A stretch of 64,000 nucleotides of DNA, taken from assembly GCA_029747015.1 (NCBI GenBank), contig JAKOGI010000368.1, positions 107,501-171,500 on the forward strand, in the 5' to 3' direction. Under the pieces are notes generated by a model, which searched no databases, had not been told where the DNA came from, and saw only the letters and a list, made by a program, of their open reading frames with translations. Position 1 is the first letter of the stretch. Each line of letters begins with the position of its first letter. The DNA is from Carnegiea gigantea (taxonomy: Eukaryota; Streptophyta; Magnoliopsida; Caryophyllales; Cactaceae). Shown piece by piece: positions 22,531 to 34,121 of this stretch. A program made the translations under genes and the position numbers.

Positions 22531-24419
22531 TGTAACACCCCGAAATTATAGTTGCTAATTTCAACCAATGTGTAAATACGTGATTTATATGCATATATTT
22601 CATGTGATAATTATCAGGGGGAAGGGTTCTCTTGCTTTTCAACCCAAACCTAAAACACCCACACGCATGACACAATGAGGGAAGAGGGGAAGAAAGAAAA
22701 AAGGAGAAGAGAAGAAGAAAGAGAAGAGAAGAAGAAGAAGGAAGAAGAAGATAAGTTAAGCTTGGTGGATTAAATGTGAGTAATCTTTGCTTTCTCTAAA
22801 CTCTAAAAATTGATTAGTGGAAGATTAATTTGGAAGTTTATGCTTGAATTTGAGATATCAATTGAGAACTGAAGTTATGAATTCGATATTTTAGGGTTTA
22901 GAATATTAGAACCCTAATTTCTCCTCCTACAAACCAACCCTAAAAGTTTTATGTTTGATTGTGTTTTTGGACTAAGTGGATGTTGTGAATGACTAATTAT
23001 GTTGTGAATTCGTTCACATGCATGTTAGAACATGGATTTTTAGTTTGATTGCTTGTATGAGAAGAACATGATGGTAGAAAGTAGGTTGAATTTCTGAATT
23101 TTCATGAATTTTGCCTACTGATCAAATTTTTGTGGATTATTGGCTTCGTAGAATTTTCTAAAAATTAGGTTATATATGGTATCTTGGCAATTGTTTGTAA
23201 ATTTGCAAGAATTTTCAATGTGCAGTTTATAAGTTATGAATTTTTGATTGAAACTGAAGTGTTTTGGTGCCTAATTTCGGTTGCTGTTTAAAATTTTTGG
23301 TAATTTATTGGCTTGGTCAAAAATTATAAAAATTTTAATGTAGATTTTCTACGATGTTTATAAATCTTCTGGAAATTTCATGAATTTTGGAGGCGCATGT
23401 TATGAGTTATGGATTTTTTTGATTGAAATTATTCTGTTTTAAAGCATAATTCTAGCTATTGTTTCAATTTTTGTGGAGGATTGGCTTTAAGAAAAAATTT
23501 GAAAATTTTATGGTGAAATTCTAATAATATTCTATATTTGTCAGTAAATTTTTATGAAAGTTGTATGTGTATTCTTTGAGCTATGAGTTTTTGAGTGGAA
23601 TGCTATGTTTGGTGTAATTAGGGGTTGTTTATACATAAATTATATATTGATTATGATTTTATGCATTAAAAGAGTAAGGTATTGTTATGGTTTATTGGAA
23701 ACTTCTAAGAATTATTTTGGGCAGAATTATGTTTTGTTTGACTATGTTTTTGTTAAAATTGCGAAATTGAGCTTTGTTAAAAATAAAAATGTGATTATAT
23801 GAGCTATATGATTTCATTACGTTATGTTTTTGGAAAAAAGGGTTTATGCCTTGCATGAGGATGTTACATTGCGTTCTAGAGCTATGACCATAGTAGTGAC
23901 TATCTTTGTGTTCAGGTCCCCAACTAGAGAGATTCTAACTGATCCCCTGGGATGTGAATGTCGGCCTTATGCGTTATGTGAGCCATATAGGTCCCTAGTG
24001 AGAAGGGTTTCGGCCTAAACTTACTAGAATATGAACATAACTTCATGGTTTGTGTTTATGGGTAGTTCGCGCCCTCTAGAGCTAGGGTTCCTAATTGGTA
24101 CCATATGAATGAGTTGTAGCTGGTCCACCATTCACTGGTCCCATATGAATGAGTCGTAGCTGGGGCACAAGGATGTGTTTGTCACCTTATGTGGTAATGA
24201 TTCTTTATGTGAGTTATGAGTTGATTCCCTTAAATTAAAGAGTTTTGGTTAAGCTAAGAATACATGATGTGTTATGAGATTGGTTTTTGACTTGGATTTG
24301 GATCTTGGATTTCATTTGGGCTTTGATTGATTATTCAGGACATCGAAGAGCCTTATGGATGTTCCTAATCAAACATCCACAGTGATGACACACTTGCTAG
24401 TTTCGGATGGAGTATTACA
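22531..24419 (+). repeat. 5' LTR of the gag-only element
   Basis: Starts TGTAACACCCCG and ends GGAGTATTACA. It aligns along its length with 25655-27719 but lacks about 200 bp present there at about 25715-25930. A GA-rich tract (AGAAGAAAGAGAAGAG) lies at about 22690-22750. Confidence 0.92.
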
Positions 24420-24423
24420 GAAG

Positions 24424-24435
24424 TGGTATTAGAGC
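24424..24435 (+). other. Primer-binding site of the gag-only element
   Basis: TGGTATTAGAGC lies four bases after the LTR end. It is the iMet-tRNA complement TGGTATCAGAGC with one C-to-T change. Confidence 0.88.
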
Positions 24436-24620
24436 TAGGCAATCTGCGACCTATAGGAATTATGTGCATGTGTGTTTGATTAAGTGCCTATTATTGTGAA
24501 AAATACATGTGTTGTGTGAATGGGTATGTACTTAACTAAATTGTTTATGTCTAACTTAGTGGTGGACCTTACTTGACCAAACACTCAGTGTGCTAATGAA
24601 CCAACAGTCAACTTGTTTAG

Positions 24621-25601
24621 ATGACTGCTACAGAAGGAGGAGGTGGGTCTGGTGATGGAGGAAGTAAAGCTGACCCTATGGCAGGCATTAATCTACTTAA
24701 CAAGTTCCTTAAGTTATAACCTCTTAAATTTAGAGGAATTCCGAATCCCTTGTAGTCAAATGAGTGGATGAGGGAACTTGAGAAGATATTTAAGACCATG
24801 ATGTGCCCTGAGGAGTACAAGGTAGGCTTGGCTATGCATTTATTCACCGAAGAAGCAGATCATTGGTGGGATTCCGTTAAGCTGAGTAATGAAGAGAAAA
24901 AAGCAAACCCACTAACTTGGATAAAGATGAAGGAGAAAATGAATGAACAATATTACCCTGGGGATGTACAAAGGGCTAAGGAGTTACAATTCTCTAACTT
25001 AGAGCAGGGTAATATGATAGTGACAGAATATGGTGCTAAGTTTATAAAACTCAGTCGATTTGGAAAGCATTTGGTGGATATAGAGCAGAGAAAAGCTGAT
25101 CGATTTGAAGATGACTTAGATATCGGCATTCATAAAAGTTTATTGTCTCAAGTCTTCGCTAAGTATCAAGACATATACTTCAGAGCAATGCAAGTAGAAA
25201 TGGTCATAGATGAAAGTAAAATTAAGAATTCAACTAGTACGAAAAAATCTGGTGGAGGAAACTTAGCTTTTAAGAAACAAAAGAACATTATTCAAAAATA
25301 TCGAATGCCAAATTTAACTGTTGATATGAAATATTGTGATCATTGTAAGAAAAGGCACACTAGAACTGAATGCCATCGAGCAACGGGAAAATGCTTCAAT
25401 TGTGGAAAACCGGGGCATATTGCTATCAATTGTCCTGAGCCAAATAAGAGATTACAAGGAAATATCAAGGGACCATTCTCAGACAAAAAAGGCGTATCCC
25501 AGCCAATGAACAAGAAGATAGACTACGATAGGGGCAAAAGTTCCACAGGGAGGATTTATGTCATAAAATCACTGGATAAAGACCAAGCTGACTCACATTA
25601 G
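24621..25601 (+). pseudogene. Gag protein with two zinc fingers (two in-frame stops)
   Basis: The frame from ATG at 24621 runs to a TAG/TAA-type stop at 25601, about 326 codons, with two internal stops (about 24717 and 24753). The open part after the second stop is 277 residues. Residues of that part: about 1-130 form the retrotransposon gag capsid region (HWWDSVK, FSNLEQGNMIVTEYGAKF); about 190-203 is a finger-like CDHCKKRHTRTEC; about 209-222 is a regular CCHC knuckle CFNCGKPGHIAINC. The protein would coat element RNA. The two stops sit where family proteins have Gln-type codons and look like C-to-T changes. Right after the stop come a GGGGACGAAA phrase and the polypurine tract, so pol is truly missing rather than mutated. 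Confidence 0.9.
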
Positions 25602-25639
25602 GGAACAAGGTAAGGTAAGCTTCGGGGACGAAAATTATT

Positions 25640-25654
25640 TTACGGGGGAATGGG
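25640..25654 (+). other. Polypurine tract of the gag-only element
   Basis: TTACGGGGGAATGGG directly precedes the 3' LTR (TGTAGCACC). It primes plus-strand DNA synthesis in LTR elements. Confidence 0.85.
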
Positions 25655-27719
25655 TGTAGCACCTCGAATTAATTTCGACTAATGTGTAAATGCGTGATTT
25701 ATGTACATATATTTTATGCGTTTTATTTTAGACATATGTTTGTGTTTTAAGTTAATATTATTATATTTGGGAGTAATTAGCTGAGTTATTGGTACTACTA
25801 AGACTTTATTTTTCAAAAAAAAAAAAAGGATAGATGAAAAAAGAAACCAAAGGAGATAGGAAAGAAAAAAAAGAGGTGGGAGGTTGGCTTGGCCCCATAA
25901 AAAAGAAAAATGGGGGAGATTTTTTTCTAATTTCACGTGATAATTATTAGGGGGAGGGGTTCTCTTACTTTTCAACTGAAAGACAAAACATCCACATAGA
26001 TGACACAATCAAGGGAGAGGAGAAGAAAGAGATGAGGAGAAGAGAAGAAAGAGAACAGGAAGAAGAAGAAGGAAGAAGAAGATAAATTAAGCTTGGTGGA
26101 TTAAAGGTGAGTAATCTTTGCTTTCTTTATACTCTAAAAATTGACTAGGAGAAGATTAGTTTGAAATTTTATCCTTGCATTTGAGATATCAATTGAGAAC
26201 TGAAGTTATGATTTTTAATATTTTAGGGTTCAGTAGATTACAACCCTAATTCAGCTCTCAGAAACCAACCCTAAAAGTTTGATGTTTGATTGTGTTTTTG
26301 AACTAAGTGGATGCCGTGAATGAATAATTATGTTGTGATTTTTTCATCTATATGATAGAATATGGATTTTTTTGATTGCTTATATCGGAAGAACATGATG
26401 GTACAAAGTAGGTTGAATATCTCGATTCTCATGAATTTTACCTACTGTTTGAATTTTTGTGAATTATTGGCTTGGAAGAAATTTCTGAAAATTTTCCTGT
26501 AGGTTATATATGATATTTGGAAATGTTCTATATATTTTCATGCATTTTTGATTTGTAGTTTATAAGTTATGAATTTTTTATTGACTGCCTTGTTTTAGTG
26601 CCTAATTTTAGTTGCGGTTTGAATTTTCTAGTAATTATTGGCATGGCCAAAAATTATGACAATTTTAATGTAGGTTTTATGCTATGTTTGTAAATCTTCT
26701 GGAAATTTCACAAATTTTGGAGGCGTATATTATGAGTTATGGATTTTTTGATTGAAATTGTTCTATTTTAAAGCATAATTCTAGGTACTGTTTCACTTTT
26801 TGTAGAGGATTGGCTTTAGGGAAAAGTATGGACATTTTATGATGAATTCCTCATAATATTCTGGATTTGTCTGCAAATTTTGTGAATGTTTGATGTGTAT
26901 ACTTTGAGTTACAAGTTTTTGAGTGGAATGTCATGTTTGGCGTAATTAGGGGTTGTTCGTATCTATAAATTATATATTCATCATCTTCGTGATGATTTTA
27001 GGCAGTAAAATAGTAAGGTATTGTATGACTTATTGGAAACTTGTGAGAATTATTTCGGGCAGAATTATATTTTGTTTGACTATGTTTTTGTTAAATTTGT
27101 GAAATTGAGCTTCTTCAAAAATAAAAATGTGCATATATGAGCTATATGATTTCATTAAGCTATGTTTTTGGGGAAAGAGGTTTATACCTTGCCTGAGGCT
27201 GTGACGTTACGTTCTAGAGCTATGGCCATAGTAGTGACATAGTTATGTTCAGGTTGCCTAGAGAGAGAAGTTCTAACCAATCCCCTGGTTCCCTAATGAG
27301 AAGGGTTTCGGCCTAAACTTACTTGGATATAAATGTGACTTCATGATTTGTGTTTGTGGGCAGTTCGCATCCTCTAGAGCGAGGGTGCCTCGTTGGTACC
27401 ATATGAATGAGTTGCGGCTAGTCCACCCTTAGTTAATACCATATGAATTAGCTGTAGCTGGGCCTTCAGGATGTGTTTGTCACCCTTATATAGTGATGGT
27501 TCTTTGTGTGAATCATGAGTTAATTTCCCTTAAATTAAAGACTTTTAGTTAAGCTAAGAATATATGACATGTTATAAAATTGGTTTTTGGCGTGGATTTG
27601 GATCTCGGATTTTATTTTGGATTTGAAGGATTATTTAGGACATGGAAGAACCTTGTGGGTGTTCCTAATCTTACATCCATAGTGGTGATGTGCTTGCCCA
27701 TTTTGGATAGAGTGTTACA
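25655..27719 (+). repeat. 3' LTR of the gag-only element
   Basis: Starts TGTAGCACCTCG and ends GAGTGTTACA, followed by the GTGAC duplication. It is longer than the 5' LTR because that copy lost about 200 bp. Confidence 0.92.
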
Positions 27720-28200
27720 GTGACTACGGATTGGGCACCATTTTAGGACAAGGGAAGGACAACAAGACGTATATCATCTATTATGCAAGCTGGACTTTGG
27801 ATAAGGCTCAAGTGAACTATGCCAGCACCAAGAAGGAGTTTCTAGCAGTTATGTTTGCCTTCAAGAAATTTTGGTCATACTTGATCAATTCCAAGGTGAT
27901 TAGTTTCACAGATCAGGTCGCATTGAAACACCTTTTGAAGAAGTTTGACTCTAAGCCTCACTTTATTCGGTGGGTTCTTTTGCTCCAAGAGTTTGATTTG
28001 GAGATTCCTCACAAGGCCAAGCTATAAAATGTGGTTTCCAATCATTTTTCCAGTTTATGCCCCGAGGCCATTCCTATGGAAAAGTCCCCTATAGATAATT
28101 TATTTGTATATGACCAACTTGTTGCTATTTGTCATCAAGTCACTCAGTGGTTTGTTGATTTGGTGAATTATAAAGTATGTTGAGTATTGCCCCCTAGGTG
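27720..28200 (+). pseudogene. Athila-1 RNase H, C-terminal part (broken)
   Basis: This continues the Athila-1 pol frame after the nested element. [20 protein letters not shown] and [20 protein letters not shown] (27733-27850) are followed by FKKFWSYLI and [20 protein letters not shown] (27880-27970) and by [18 protein letters not shown], ending in a stop at 28027. The N-terminal part PFEVMCDASD is at 22503-22530. The two halves meet exactly at the target duplication, which shows the domain was in frame when the gag-only element inserted. Confidence 0.88.
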
Positions 28201-29170
28201 GTCACACCCATAAAAAAAGAAGTTCTTAACTGATGTTGTGGGGGAGGAGCTTTACTCTACAAGTTATTTGGAGAAGGTATTTATAGAAGATGTTTGCCAG
28301 AGGATGAGGTCCATTGTCCCTCACCATTGCCATGCTTCAACTTATAGTGTCCAAAGTTCTTCAACCGGGCTTCTGTTACCCTACTCTGTTCAAAGATGTA
28401 AAGACGTTTGTTATGACCTGTGACTGATGTCAAAGAATAGGGAATTTTTCAAGGAGGCGTGAGATGCTTCAAAGTGGGATTCTTGAGGTGAAAATTTTAA
28501 TGTACAGGGAATTACCTTTATGGGCCCATTTCCTCCTTCCCATGATAATCTCTACATCCTTATGGCAGTTGATTATGTCTCCAAATGAGTAGAGGTCATT
28601 GCTTCTCCTACTAATGATCACAAGGTGGTGATAAAGTTTCTCAAGAAGAATATCTTTACAAGGTTTGGGGCACCGATCACTCTTTTGAGTGATAACCGTA
28701 CTCATTTTGTAACAAGCCTTTGGAGTCTTTCTTGAAGAAATACGAGGTTTTTCATGTTTCATGAAGTTGCTACACCTTACCACCCCTAAAAAAGCAGCCA
28801 AGTTGAGTTATCCAATCGAGAGTTAAAGGGTATATTGGAGAAAATGGTGGACCGGTCCTGGTAGGAATGGTCTATGAAACTTGATGATGCTTTATAGGCA
28901 TACCGGACTGTTTATAAGACTCCTCTAGGCACTACACTACTCCATATCGGCTAGTGTTTGGGAAGTGTTGCCATTTACTTGTTGAATTAAAATACAAGGC
29001 ATATTGAGCTCTTCAAATGCTTAATTTTGATATTGAGGCAATCGGGGAGAGAGAATGTTACAACTTAATAAGCTTGAAGAGTTGAGGTTGGAGGCATATG
29101 AGAGATCTATAATTTATAAAGAGAAAACTAAGAGATAGAATGACAAGCGCATTATGATGAAGAGATTTGA
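28201..29170 (+). pseudogene. Athila-1 integrase (broken)
   Basis: Retroviral-type integrase core. Phrases are [20 protein letters not shown] and LMAVDYVSK (28498-28590), with catalytic Asp in DYVSK; KVVIKFLKKNIFTRFGAPIT and LLSDN (28623-28695), second Asp; VELSNRELKGILEKMV (about 28804-28850), third acid; and LDDAL*AYRTVYKTPLGTT. The zinc-binding N-terminal part at 28240-28420 is hard to read. Several Trp and Gln codons are stops. It would insert the element cDNA into the genome. Confidence 0.85.
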
Positions 29171-30170
29171 GGAAGGTGACATGGTCCTCTTATTCAATTC
29201 AAAGCTGAGATTATTTCCGAGCACGTTAAGATCCTCGAGGCCATTAAAAGTCATCAAGGTCTTCCCTCATGGTGTGGTGGAGGTGTAGAATGGGTCCACT
29301 GGTTTGTTTAAGGTCAATGGATAGTCGTTTAAGCCTTAGTTTATGGGGGAACCCATTAATAAGGTCGCGGTCTATATTCTCAGCACCCCATTCAAGAATA
29401 CAGAAGGGAGGTTAAGCTCTCGACCGTAAAAGAGCACTTCTTAGGAGGCAATCTCAGTTATTTTATAGCTTCGTTTTTCTTTTTACCTTTGTTGTATATA
29501 ACTCTTATATAAGGAACTTGAAGAAAAGTAAAAAAAATAAAAAAGAGAAAAAATAAAAAAAGAAGACAAACAAAAAAAGGGGTTGAGACAGAGTTGCCTA
29601 TCCACATTTTCAACCACAAAAACTCAAGAGTTGGGGTTGACCACAGACAGTTTGCGGCCAAGACCATGGTCTGTGGCCAACCCCAACCCCAGAAATTTAA
29701 AAAATTGACATAGGGCACCATGGAGGGTCTGTGGTGACCCCCAGTTCCCCGCAGTCAAGAGTTTTTGACCTGGAAAACAACCTCCACCCTTCATTCTTTT
29801 TCCACCTCCTGACACACTCTCTCTCTAAACCTTTCATCTCTCTCTACAACCTCTATACTTACACCTTCAAATCCCTCTATTCTACCTCCACTTCACCCCT
29901 ACATTTTCCATATTTCATCTCATTTTTCTTCTTTCTTCCAAATTTCTTACAATTTCCCCTTCATTTTCACCATCTTCTTCCCCATCTTCTCCATTTTAAA
30001 ACATGTTATCCCCACTCTTCAATTTCACTCTTCTTCATTTTCATTTCTTCATTTTCTATGTTCATCTTCCTTCCTTTAACCTTCATTACCTTCAATTCTC
30101 CTAATTTCTCCATTTTCTCTTTCTTCCTAGTCTCCTACATCATCTGTTATTGAGGATTCTTGGCTAGCTT
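29171..30170 (+). other. Athila-1 region between integrase and the extra ORF
   Basis: 29171-29450 still reads as broken pol C-terminus (LSTVKEHFLGGNLS near 29420-29455). 29510-29580 is A-rich. 29590-29760 is a G/C-rich phrase typical of Athila spacers, with GGTCTGTGG repeats. 29780-30150 is strongly pyrimidine-rich on the plus strand; its open frame is a composition effect, not a gene. Confidence 0.6.
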
Positions 30171-30199
30171 CCGCATTACTCCTAAAAGTATTTCTAATG

Positions 30200-31340
30200 A
30201 CACCAAAGAAGGCGGCAAGGAACACATAACGAGTGGAAACTTTAGGACAAGCACTAAAAAGGCCAACACGAACATCCTGCATATCCACCAATGCTGGGGC
30301 TCAAGGTAATGTTAATCACCCACTTGGTTTAACTAATGCAGACCATATTCCTAGATATAATAATGCTCTGAGTAGTAGAAGAATTGTTGCTACTAGATAC
30401 TTTGATAATAATTTGTTGGCCAACTTGGGTTTGATGGATGATATTCATTGGTTGTTTACTCAGGGAGGTATAGGTTAATTTTTGGAGACTCAGGACCACA
30501 TTTATAGTGACCTGACGGTTAAATTTCTTAGCACTTTGCATGTTGAGGTTACTAGTGGTCCATGTTGTCAAGAGGGTTATATTTCCTTCTACTTAATTAG
30601 GGAATTTTATAAATTGAATTTAAGTGCCTTTAATGACATCTTTGGTCCCCTACTATGGACTGACCCTATCGTTGTGTCCCCCAAGAGTTTAACCCGAATT
30701 CATTTTGGCATGAAATTGCAGGGGACTATCTATATGATTCTAGTCATTCTAAATGTGCGGTGAAACCTTTGTATTTGAGTGGCCCAGAGGTTGTTAGCAT
30801 GTGGTTTCTTTACTACAGAGGATAGTCTAAATGTGCCCCATATGTCAGAGTTCTACTTCCTATCTAGTATGATGGATGGCACCTTTATTGAGCCGGGATC
30901 TTTCTTCGCCACCCAATTATATAGTGTGGCTACTAATAATGCTGAGAGGATTGTGATTATGTGCCTCATTACCCCCATTGCTAAGTCGGTTGACATTGAA
31001 CCTAATCCCGATAATAAAATTTTAGGATCCGAGTGGCCGAAAATTACCGCTTGTGAGCAAGTTAAATTTTGTAAGATAAAAATAGTGCATTGGATATACC
31101 CCGGGAACTGGCTTATACCTCTTCATAATGTTGAGTGTACCACTCTTCTAAACCAGATCAATCTCTACCTCTTACCTAGTGTGAAGAGATGGTTCACCCC
31201 TCACCCTCACCTACTAGCCATGGAGCCTCTAGTTCTTACCAAAAGGAGAAAGTGTCCTTACAAGTTTGGGTCCAAACTAAGAATGTTGCCCTCCATGACT
31301 TTGTTCAGAAGAGGCACGATGAGCTATGTGAGATGATTGC
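30200..31340 (+). pseudogene. Athila extra ORF at the env position (Transposase_32-like, broken)
   Basis: This is the additional ORF that Athila elements carry after pol. Three open pieces in compatible order are: 30233-30478 (KRPTRTSC ... TRYFDNNLLANLGLMDDIHW), 30482-30763 (YISFYLIREFYKLNLSAFND), and 30779-31336 (AQRLLACGFFTTEDSLNVPH, MSEFYFLSSMMDGTFIEPGS, IYPGNWLIPLHNVECTTLLN). The last piece matches the plant family often named putative plant transposon protein (PF20167-like). I see no convincing signal peptide or membrane span here, so an envelope function is not supported. Function is unknown. Stops separate the pieces. Confidence 0.75.
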
Positions 31341-33260
31341 ATCCCAAAATCAATAATTCCAGGACTTTAGAGCTTGTTTAGAGACTTGGTGATATTGGCA
31401 TATCTCCCAAGACCGATCACACCCTCCCTTTCCCCTTCCTTTCTAGTGCTTTTTGCTACTTCCTTATTCCCACTTGTTTCTGTGTGCTTGCATTAAGGAC
31501 AATGCTTTATCCAAGCATAGGAGAGTTGAATTGATTGTGATTGATGTTGTCCAATGATCTCTTGCATATGTGGATGTGTATGTATTGTATATGATTGTAT
31601 TTAGAGATGCATTTAGGATTAACTAGTAATTTGGGCATGTAGTTAGTGCATTTAATTTTATTTTCATAGTTTTACATTTCCTATGCATTTAGGATATTAG
31701 AAGCATATAGGTCGGATTTGCATTTTAGGATTAACTACATGTAAGTTTGTAATGAAAAGAGAAAAAGAGAAGGAAAAAATTTTTTAAAAAACCTACAATG
31801 CTGAAATTTGTGGACTAAGTAGTATTCTTTGGCTTGATATGATCATTTCATAAGCCCAATTGTGAATAAAGGTTTGGAAAGAGTTTTTGTAAATGTACTT
31901 CATATCTTGACCATGTGTTGAAGGTGAGTTGATTGCCCAATGAATCTATACATGAATGCTGGTATGTGAGTCTTAATGAGCTAGGTATAATCGTGGTAGA
32001 TATTCCATGAGACTTTGAGCTTTAAAAGACTAATTCATCAATTTTAGTCTTTTTGTCATTTTCTTATGTCTCTTCCTAGACGTCATTTCTTTAGAACCTA
32101 CTTTAACTCTCATTCAAGATCACACTTAGTATATGCAATTAGGCAAAATGATTGAGGCATGACCTCTTTTACTAAGCCACATCGACTAAATAGCCATCCT
32201 TGTTATGCACAATATACTCCTTCCTAGCCCTTTTGAGCCTAAACCCATGTTTATTGATGCGAACTTTCATATACAGTCCTTGGCTAAATACATATCTTAC
32301 CCTTTAGCCAAGGCTATTAAGTTTCACTTCATAATATTGAGATTGGGATTTAATATGAGGATTATTGACATCTTTTGGTGGTTGGTTTGGTTTATTTGGA
32401 GTAATAATGAATTTGTGCATTTTTGTTCTTATAAGAGATCCTTTGTGTTGATAATGGGTTGGTTGTTATGATTTGTTGGAGAAGTGATGAAAAGTACTTA
32501 ATATTTATTTCTATAGACATTCTCTTTAGAGAAAAAAACCCTTGAAAATAATGAAAAAACAAGGGGAAAAAAAGAAAAGATGAAAATGAAAGAGAATAAA
32601 AGAGTTTGACATTGTTAGATTATACATACCTACTTTTGAGGTTCAACACCTTCTCTCCATGTGAGTAGTGTAAAGGGTTTTGATTGTATATTTGATTTAT
32701 AATGGTTTGAGGGGTAAATCTCATGAGAAATTGAGAGATTTTAGTTTTGCTCTTAGTCTTTGGCTTTTAGCTCCACATTCCCAAAATGTATGTTCCCCTC
32801 TTAACCTTTACTCGTACCTATTTCAACCCATATCAAAGTCCTCTTAATTGCCTCATGTGCTTTTTATTATAGTGATGGTGAATTGGAGAGTTTTAACAAG
32901 TTTATGGCAGATTTTCGTCTTTGGAATGAGAATTAAGAGAACCTTATTATGCTTTAAACACATAAGCAAAGAGTGTCTCATGACTAAAGTGAGGTTCTAT
33001 CAGTTTATTCTATGTGCTAATGTGATTGTATAAGATGACTGAGGTGATCGATTTAAATTTTAACATTGTGGTCTTTAAGGAGTTTCTGAAAACTTCATTC
33101 TTTTATCTAATTGCTAAATGCTTTGATCACTTTTGTGCTAACTTGGGGTCGGTTTTACAATCGAAGACGCTACTAATGTCTTGTCTGATGAGGTTGCGAA
33201 TAAAGCTTTTTTATCTCATGATTCCTTGGAGACAAGCAATGGTTCAAGCATGAGGGAGTT
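31341..33260 (+). other. Athila-1 3' untranslated region and polypurine tract
   Basis: Non-coding. Near 31490-31530 the phrase GCATTAAGGACAATGCTT recalls a conserved Athila 3' motif. Short A-rich patches occur at 31760-31790 and 32520-32600. The end, GGTTCAAGCATGAGGGAG at 33241-33258, acts as polypurine tract before the LTR. Confidence 0.65.
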
Positions 33261-33755
33261 TTATAAGTGCTTAGAATGTGCATTGTTTTGGGGCCATTTG
33301 CTAGCATTTCTTAAGGGATTACGTGCCTTAGAGTATGATTTGCTTCTCGATTCCCATTTTATGCTTTGGTATGCTTACTTGATGTATTTTTCAGGTTCTA
33401 AGACCTTTTGGCCCGGTGTTAACCCTTAAATGGATGATATTTGACTCACCACAGATCCTCCTGGTCACATGTGTCAGTGGGGTAAAGAATAAACAAGGAA
33501 CTCAAGGACAGAGTCCACCATGGTCGGTCCATGGTGGAGGCCATGATCCATGGTGGCCTGCTACCACCGTGCCTCTTCATTTTCTCTTGACTTTATGGCT
33601 GAGAATGCTTGGCTGCTGCTATTTAAAAGTGTCCTCAACTGTTTAGTAGGGCATCTCCACTCATACTGCCACTAGTCTCTTCCTTTCATTCATCCCTTTT
33701 TTACTCATTTTGGAGCAAAAATAAGATCCAAGGAAGGAATTTGCGAGTGAATGCT

Positions 33756-34121
33756 TGAGTGAGATCCCATCAAACCCCTGTAGTTAAACATGTTTAAACG
33801 AGAGTAATACTAGGATGGATGAACTCTTGAGAAGTCCTTGTGTTGCTCCCCTTCTTCTTTTTTGCCCGAAATCGACATAGTTGAAAAAGGCAAACTGGGA
33901 CTATTTTTAGGGCTCGAAATGTACGGACTAGAGCAAAATATCTTTGTAAACTTCATTAGCTTCATCTCTATGGAGTAGCAGGTAGTCTACGATTTTTAAG
34001 TCTAAGATCAATCAGAACCAATCTCTCCATAATTTTTCAATTCAGGGGTAAGATTGCTACATCGGACCCCACTCCCACAACCACCTAGTAGCAAGAGTTT
34101 TGTGGTATTAGATGTGAATTT
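33756..34121 (+). mobile_element. About 365-bp insertion containing 5S rRNA sequence (Cassandra-like LTR?)
   Basis: The 5' LTR reads TTGCAAGTGGATGCTTTGAAG at the matching place; the 3' LTR has GAATGCT, then the insert, then GGATGCTTTGAAG. The RATGCT word on both sides may be the target duplication. The insert begins with the 3' two thirds of a 5S rRNA gene, then a T-rich stretch, then about 270 bp of unrelated sequence. LTRs of Cassandra TRIM elements are known to hold a 5S-derived promoter, so a solo, 5'-truncated Cassandra-like LTR fits. A captured 5S rDNA unit with spacer is the alternative. Confidence 0.6.
33763..33852 (+). rRNA. Partial, decayed 5S rRNA-like sequence
   Basis: GATCCCATCA, then AGTTAAACATG, CGAGAGTAATACTAGGATGG, GAAGTCCTTGTGTTGC follow the order of plant 5S rRNA from about nucleotide 30 to the 3' end. 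Most differences are C-to-T or G-to-A. The first 29 or so nucleotides are missing. The intact part covers the internal control region (box C area). It is not a functional ribosomal gene. Confidence 0.85.

Larger units (their letters stand above)
22531..27719 (+). mobile_element. Gag-only LTR retrotransposon (TR-GAG type) nested in Athila-1
   Basis: A complete LTR element by structure. LTRs run TGTAACACC...TTACA at 22531-24419 and 25655-27719. The 5-bp duplication is GTGAC at 22526-22530 and 27720-27724, identical. It has an iMet-type primer site and a polypurine tract. The internal part is only about 1.2 kb and codes for a gag protein alone; protease, reverse transcriptase, RNase H and integrase are absent. 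LTR termini, primer site and gag type resemble Del/Tekay-like chromoviruses. It must have been mobilised by a partner's pol. Confidence 0.9.

Noticed and set aside
29731..30153. 140-residue open frame rich in Phe, Leu and Ser, like a membrane protein
   Set aside because: It is a pyrimidine-rich Athila spacer; hydrophobicity follows from T/C-rich codons. No start context or family match.
33763..33852. Functional 5S rRNA gene
   Set aside because: The first 29 or so nucleotides are missing and there are many transitions. It lies inside an LTR.
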